In this document: piece after piece, positions 61,193 through 64,000 of the stretch
Position numbering within the stretch: position 1 is the stretch's first letter
How the letters are laid out: every line of letters starts with the position of its first letter
DNA from: Symbiodinium natans
Lineage: Eukaryota > Sar > Dinophyceae > Suessiales > Symbiodiniaceae
Assembly: GCA_905221605.1 (NCBI GenBank)
Contig: CAJNDS010002606.1
Location: 206,001-270,000 of the forward strand
DNA length: 64,000 nt
Reading direction: 5' to 3'
Notes under the pieces: model-generated
Databases searched by the model: none
The model's input: the letters and a program-made list of their open reading frames with translations, nothing else
What the model was told of the DNA's origin: nothing
Program-made: the position numbers and the translations under genes

Positions 61193-61972
61193 ATGATTAA
61201 AACGTTAAAATCTGAATTAAAATTACGACCAACATACGATGAGTTAGTCGGTATGATTGAAAGCCAAGGAGACCCTAACAGACCACCAATTGAGAAAATA
61301 ATTGACAGAAGAGCTACAATATTTCGTAACAATCAATTCGGTAGTCAATTTGATAATCTTGATTTTTTAGGACTGAAAAAACAAGAAGAAGACAAGTTAA
61401 AAGAAGAAATGAGACAAACACAACTGAGACAAACGGCAATAGCAAGAGGGACGTCGGTAGGAATGTTAAATGCTCAGACGTCAGTAAGTTCATCAATGCC
61501 AAGTGGAGCAACAACACCATTTTTAGATTTCGGTTCTACACCAGAAGAGGAAGAAGAACTCGTCCAAGAGTTAAGCGATGAACAAATAAACAGGTTAAGA
61601 GCAGAATTAGAAAGATGGCAAGAATTTCAACGACAAACATCATCAGCAATAAGAACAGAAGCAAGTAGTGAATTAAGAGAAGTAGGCGACCAAGAAATAC
61701 CCGACGGTGTTGTTATGGAAGATGAATTAGAAGAAGATGATGAAATGCCAGAATTAGAAAGCATACCACCGTCAAGAGATGCGAGAGGAGTTAGATTAAG
61801 CAAAATATCAAAGAGAGTTAGAGGTAAGCAAACACCAACAACAGAAATACAACCTTCAACAAGTTCGTCAAGCACCGCGAAAGATATTTTGGTAAGCGGA
61901 GCAAAGGCAGGAGTAGAAACATTAGCAAAAGCAGGAGCAACAGCATTAGCCAAATCCTTTTTACCAGCATAA
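61193..61972 (+). CDS. PLV protein with N-terminal LRPTYDEL motif
   Basis: 259 residues. The N-terminus KLRPTYDELVGMIESQGDP, then DRRATIFRNNQFGSQFDNLD, is a pattern I know as recurrent in PLV and related elements, with no known function. An acidic Ser-rich middle follows (SDEQINRLRAELERWQEFQR). The last 30 residues are Ala-rich (ILVSGAKAGVETLAKAGATA), possibly a hydrophobic or membrane-active helix. Its neighbour at 61993 starts with a similar motif. Probably a virion protein. Confidence 0.7.
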   Translation: MIKTLKSELKLRPTYDELVGMIESQGDPNRPPIEKIIDRRATIFRNNQFGSQFDNLDFLGLKKQEEDKLKEEMRQTQLRQTAIARGTSVGMLNAQTSVSSSMPSGATTPFLDFGSTPEEEEELVQELSDEQINRLRAELERWQEFQRQTSSAIRTEASSELREVGDQEIPDGVVMEDELEEDDEMPELESIPPSRDARGVRLSKISKRVRGKQTPTTEIQPSTSSSSTAKDILVSGAKAGVETLAKAGATALAKSFLPA

Positions 61973-61992
61973 AATATCAAGTAATAATATAT

Positions 61993-62790
61993 ATGTTAAG
62001 ATTACGCCCAACGTTTGAACAAATTGAACGAGAAGCGAGAACAAGCAGATTAAGAATATTACCAGAACGTCAAAGAAGAACACAACAAGGGATATTATTA
62101 GATGATGTCGATTTTGATGATTTTGATTTAAGTAAATACGATAGGAAAACGATAATGTTAAATGATAACAACCCAGAGAAAGGAACACAAACAGATACAT
62201 TCAACGAAACAGGAAGCGAAAATATGAGAACACCAGAAGAAGAAGAAGTTAAAGAAGAAAACGAGATTGAAAGCGAAGAGAGCATAAAGATGAGTGAAAA
62301 GGAACGCGAACCAGCACAAGAAAGAGAAAGAACAAACAAGAAATCAATAATGCAAAGAATTTATGATGGTGTGTTTGGCGAAGATGAATTTAAAGAAGAA
62401 AGAGAAGAGCTTAGAAATATGAAACAAAGAATGGAAGAAGAAGATGAGAATGAACAATCTGTAGAAAAACAACAAACAGAAGAAAGCGAAAATAGTTTGC
62501 CTATGAATGTTAAAAAATCTTATGAACCTTCGTCGGAATCATCAAGTTCTCGCAGAAGTTCAAACAGAAGTGCATTATTGCCCGTTGAAGAAGAAGCGCT
62601 AAGCGAATACATTCATTCATCTGCACCCGAAACAGTTCAAAGCTCCAATATTAGCGATAGAACTGTTGAATATGTTGATGAAGCAACTCCAGCCCAAAGC
62701 GTGATAAGTTCAAGACGATCGCAAGAAACCATAGAGTATATACGAAGCAGAAGAAGCTCAAGGGCATCAGTCCAATCTGTAAGCTCATAA
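61993..62790 (+). CDS. PLV protein with N-terminal LRPTFEQI motif
   Basis: 265 residues. MLRLRPTFEQIEREARTSRL matches the start of the preceding protein (LRPT[FY]-x-x-[IL]), so the two may be old duplicates or share an N-terminal targeting signal. The middle is Glu-rich (ESEESIKMSEKEREPAQERE) and the end Ser/Arg-rich (SRRSQETIEYIRSRRSSRAS) with a repeated (V/I)EY element, like nucleic-acid-binding or phosphorylated tails. The function is unknown. Confidence 0.7.
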   Translation: MLRLRPTFEQIEREARTSRLRILPERQRRTQQGILLDDVDFDDFDLSKYDRKTIMLNDNNPEKGTQTDTFNETGSENMRTPEEEEVKEENEIESEESIKMSEKEREPAQERERTNKKSIMQRIYDGVFGEDEFKEEREELRNMKQRMEEEDENEQSVEKQQTEESENSLPMNVKKSYEPSSESSSSRRSSNRSALLPVEEEALSEYIHSSAPETVQSSNISDRTVEYVDEATPAQSVISSRRSQETIEYIRSRRSSRASVQSVSS

Positions 62791-62823
62791 AAGCATTTAA
62801 AGAGTAAAAAAAATGAAATACAC

Positions 62824-62830
62824 TTAAAGG
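62824..62830 (+). promoter_or_regulatory. TTAAAGG box before 62857
   Basis: CACTTAAAGGCTTACC, 26 nt before the ATG. Confidence 0.5.
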
Positions 62831-62856
62831 CTTACCGCGTTATTACTTAAGCCGTA

Positions 62857-63147
62857 ATGACCCCCCAGCCAGAAATCATAGAAGAAACAAGCACAGAAGA
62901 AACTCCCGTTAAACAAAGGAAGAGTGCCCCATGGCGAAGAAATGCGGACGGGACATATAATAATAAACCATCTGACCCAGAATATTTTAAAAACTACTAC
63001 CGAAACAATGTAATGTGTCGTGTTCCGTGCGAATATTGTTCAAAACTTATTCAGAAAACTAAGCTACAGAAACATCACAACACATTGAGATGCCAAGGCT
63101 TCCAGCAACGGAGGGCGATAGGATGCCCAAAGAACGAAGCCACTTAA
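62857..63147 (+). CDS. Small zinc-finger protein
   Basis: 96 residues. Basic, with SAPWRRNADGTYNNKPSD and the finger Cys58-x2-Cys61...His73-His74...Cys79 (PCEYCSKLIQKTKLQKHHNT). The finger layout mirrors that of the 60221 protein. It uses the TTAAAGG promoter class, not TCTA, so it may be an early regulatory protein. The gene ends at the hairpin 63142-63171. Confidence 0.7.
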   Translation: MTPQPEIIEETSTEETPVKQRKSAPWRRNADGTYNNKPSDPEYFKNYYRNNVMCRVPCEYCSKLIQKTKLQKHHNTLRCQGFQQRRAIGCPKNEAT

Positions 63148-63171
63148 TATAGTGTAGTAATTATATTAAGT
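63142..63171. terminator. Perfect 10-bp hairpin at a gene end
   Basis: ACTTAATATA and TATATTAAGT with a 10-nt loop; the left arm includes the TAA of the zinc-finger gene. Confidence 0.6.
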
Positions 63172-63218
63172 TGCTTTATAACGGCACTCAGCCAAGAAAG
63201 AACGTTGCCCAAAGGTGC

Positions 63219-63225
63219 TTAAAGG
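63219..63225 (+). promoter_or_regulatory. TTAAAGG box before 63262
   Basis: TGCTTAAAGGGAAGG, 36 nt before the ATG. A TATAAATTAATATATAGG stretch lies between. Confidence 0.45.
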
Positions 63226-63261
63226 GAAGGAGAGCTTATAAATTAATATATAGGCTATAGT

Positions 63262-64000
63262 ATGACGAGCAAGATTATAAAAAATCACTTACGTAATTTA
63301 CGCATTGATGCGAAAAATTACACCAAAACATTAAACGAAGAAACCCAAAAACTAAACAAAACCAAACAGAAAAAAGTCAATGAAGTTATTAGACTCTTCG
63401 AAGAACGCAAGATTACCCAAAACACAACAGCGCAAAAATTAATTAAAGGGCTTTTGTCACCAAAGCCCGCAGAATACCAAAAAGCATTAACACAATACAA
63501 CGAAAACATTGACACATGGAGGGAGAACGAACCACTGAATAAAAGAATGGCAGGCGCAAAAGAAGAGAACAAACGAAAACAAAAAGAAAATCAAAAAGAG
63601 AAACAATATTTAATTGACTTTTTGCTTTACGTAACGTTAGATAAAGAAAAAACCGAAAAATCGAAAATTGCATTTTATGACGATTATGACAGAGCGTTTG
63701 GGTGGATAAACTACGATGTAAGACAAGCATCTATTAAACCGCCTGCAGTGTTACCGTTAAATATTCCTGATGAAGTTATTGGCAATTACGTTATAGTAGA
63801 ACCAAGCAAAGACTTGGAACGAGTAGAAAGAAAATTCAGAAAATCAAAAAAAGGAAAAAATTATTATGATAGCCATTTATTAGACCATATATTAGGCATG
63901 TTAGGATTAGATAAAAAAGTTCAAGAATTCTATGGCTCACGTCCGAAAGAATACATCTCGGCAGTCAAGATTTTAGGTATAGAAGAGATTGAAGACGGAG
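63262..64000 (+). CDS. Large PLV protein, N-terminal part, cut by window end
   Basis: At least 246 residues, no stop before the window edge. It starts MTSKIIKNHLRNLRIDAKNY. The first 120 residues are Lys-rich helix (NKRMAGAKEENKRKQKENQK), followed by a more mixed region (FYDDYDRAFGWINYDVRQAS). I recall similar Lys-rich N-termini on long Polinton and PLV replication proteins that carry protein-primed DNA polymerase B further on, but no polymerase, primase or helicase motif is in view. So the assignment is a guess. It has the TTAAAGG promoter class, which fits an early replication gene. Confidence 0.6.
   Translation, partial: MTSKIIKNHLRNLRIDAKNYTKTLNEETQKLNKTKQKKVNEVIRLFEERKITQNTTAQKLIKGLLSPKPAEYQKALTQYNENIDTWRENEPLNKRMAGAKEENKRKQKENQKEKQYLIDFLLYVTLDKEKTEKSKIAFYDDYDRAFGWINYDVRQASIKPPAVLPLNIPDEVIGNYVIVEPSKDLERVERKFRKSKKGKNYYDSHLLDHILGMLGLDKKVQEFYGSRPKEYISAVKILGIEEIEDG

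Noticed and set aside
61961..62339. Hydrophobic minus-strand frames in the 61-62.8 kb block
   Set aside because: Antisense shadows of Glu/Ser-rich genes; they mimic membrane proteins.

Overview
The window joins two very different kinds of DNA. Positions 1 to about 49,700 are GC-richer eukaryotic nuclear DNA without long genes. It holds short exon-like segments, many microsatellites, and at least twenty tracts of CCCTAAA/TTTAGGG (plant, algal and dinoflagellate-type telomere repeat) scattered internally in both orientations. Short exons, a few apparent GC splice donors and the CCCTAAA unit suggest an algal or protist host. A dinoflagellate fits best, but this is inference and not a species call.

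Host part. Exon-like segments were called where a protein-like open frame starts just after an AG and, where possible, ends at a GT or GC donor. The best are 6877-6968, 9516-9623, 13396-13599 with 13713-13748, a possible secreted J-domain gene (signal peptide at 16225, HPD exon at 16753-16821), a four-exon cluster at 25511-25998, and exons at 26934, 28340, 35855, 39730, 42378 and 44509. Several are flanked directly by telomere-like tracts, so these tracts seem to lie in introns. Small elements with terminal inverted repeats (about 90-170 bp, four families) recur beside the tracts. A 260-bp satellite lies at 32745-34622. From 46.4 to 49.7 kb the sequence is almost entirely low complexity: poly-C, 1.24 kb of (AC)n, a GC-rich decamer array, poly-G, and a 60-bp minisatellite.

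Viral part. From about 49,725 to the window end the DNA is AT-rich and densely coding. It is a Polinton-like virus (PLV) or virophage-like element of at least 14 kb that runs off the right edge. It has the morphogenesis core: A32/FtsK-HerA packaging ATPase, double jelly-roll major capsid protein and penton-like minor capsid protein. It also has a large fibre-like protein with a self-cleaving S74 chaperone, a class 3 lipase-like protein, two GIY-YIG nucleases, several zinc-binding proteins and the start of a large protein at the right edge. No integrase, capsid protease or DNA polymerase motif is visible in this part. The principal frames read are intact, so the element may be a recent integration, an episome joined in assembly, or a live provirus.

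The viral part appears to have two promoter classes. TTAAAGG lies 21-36 nt before five accessory or replication-side genes. An AT-embedded TCTA lies 10-20 nt before seven mostly structural genes and resembles the late motif known from CroV and Mavirus. Gene ends carry perfect or near-perfect AT-rich hairpins, some shared by convergent genes. This suggests transcription by a giant-virus-type machinery, and so a virophage-like lifestyle; that is inference.
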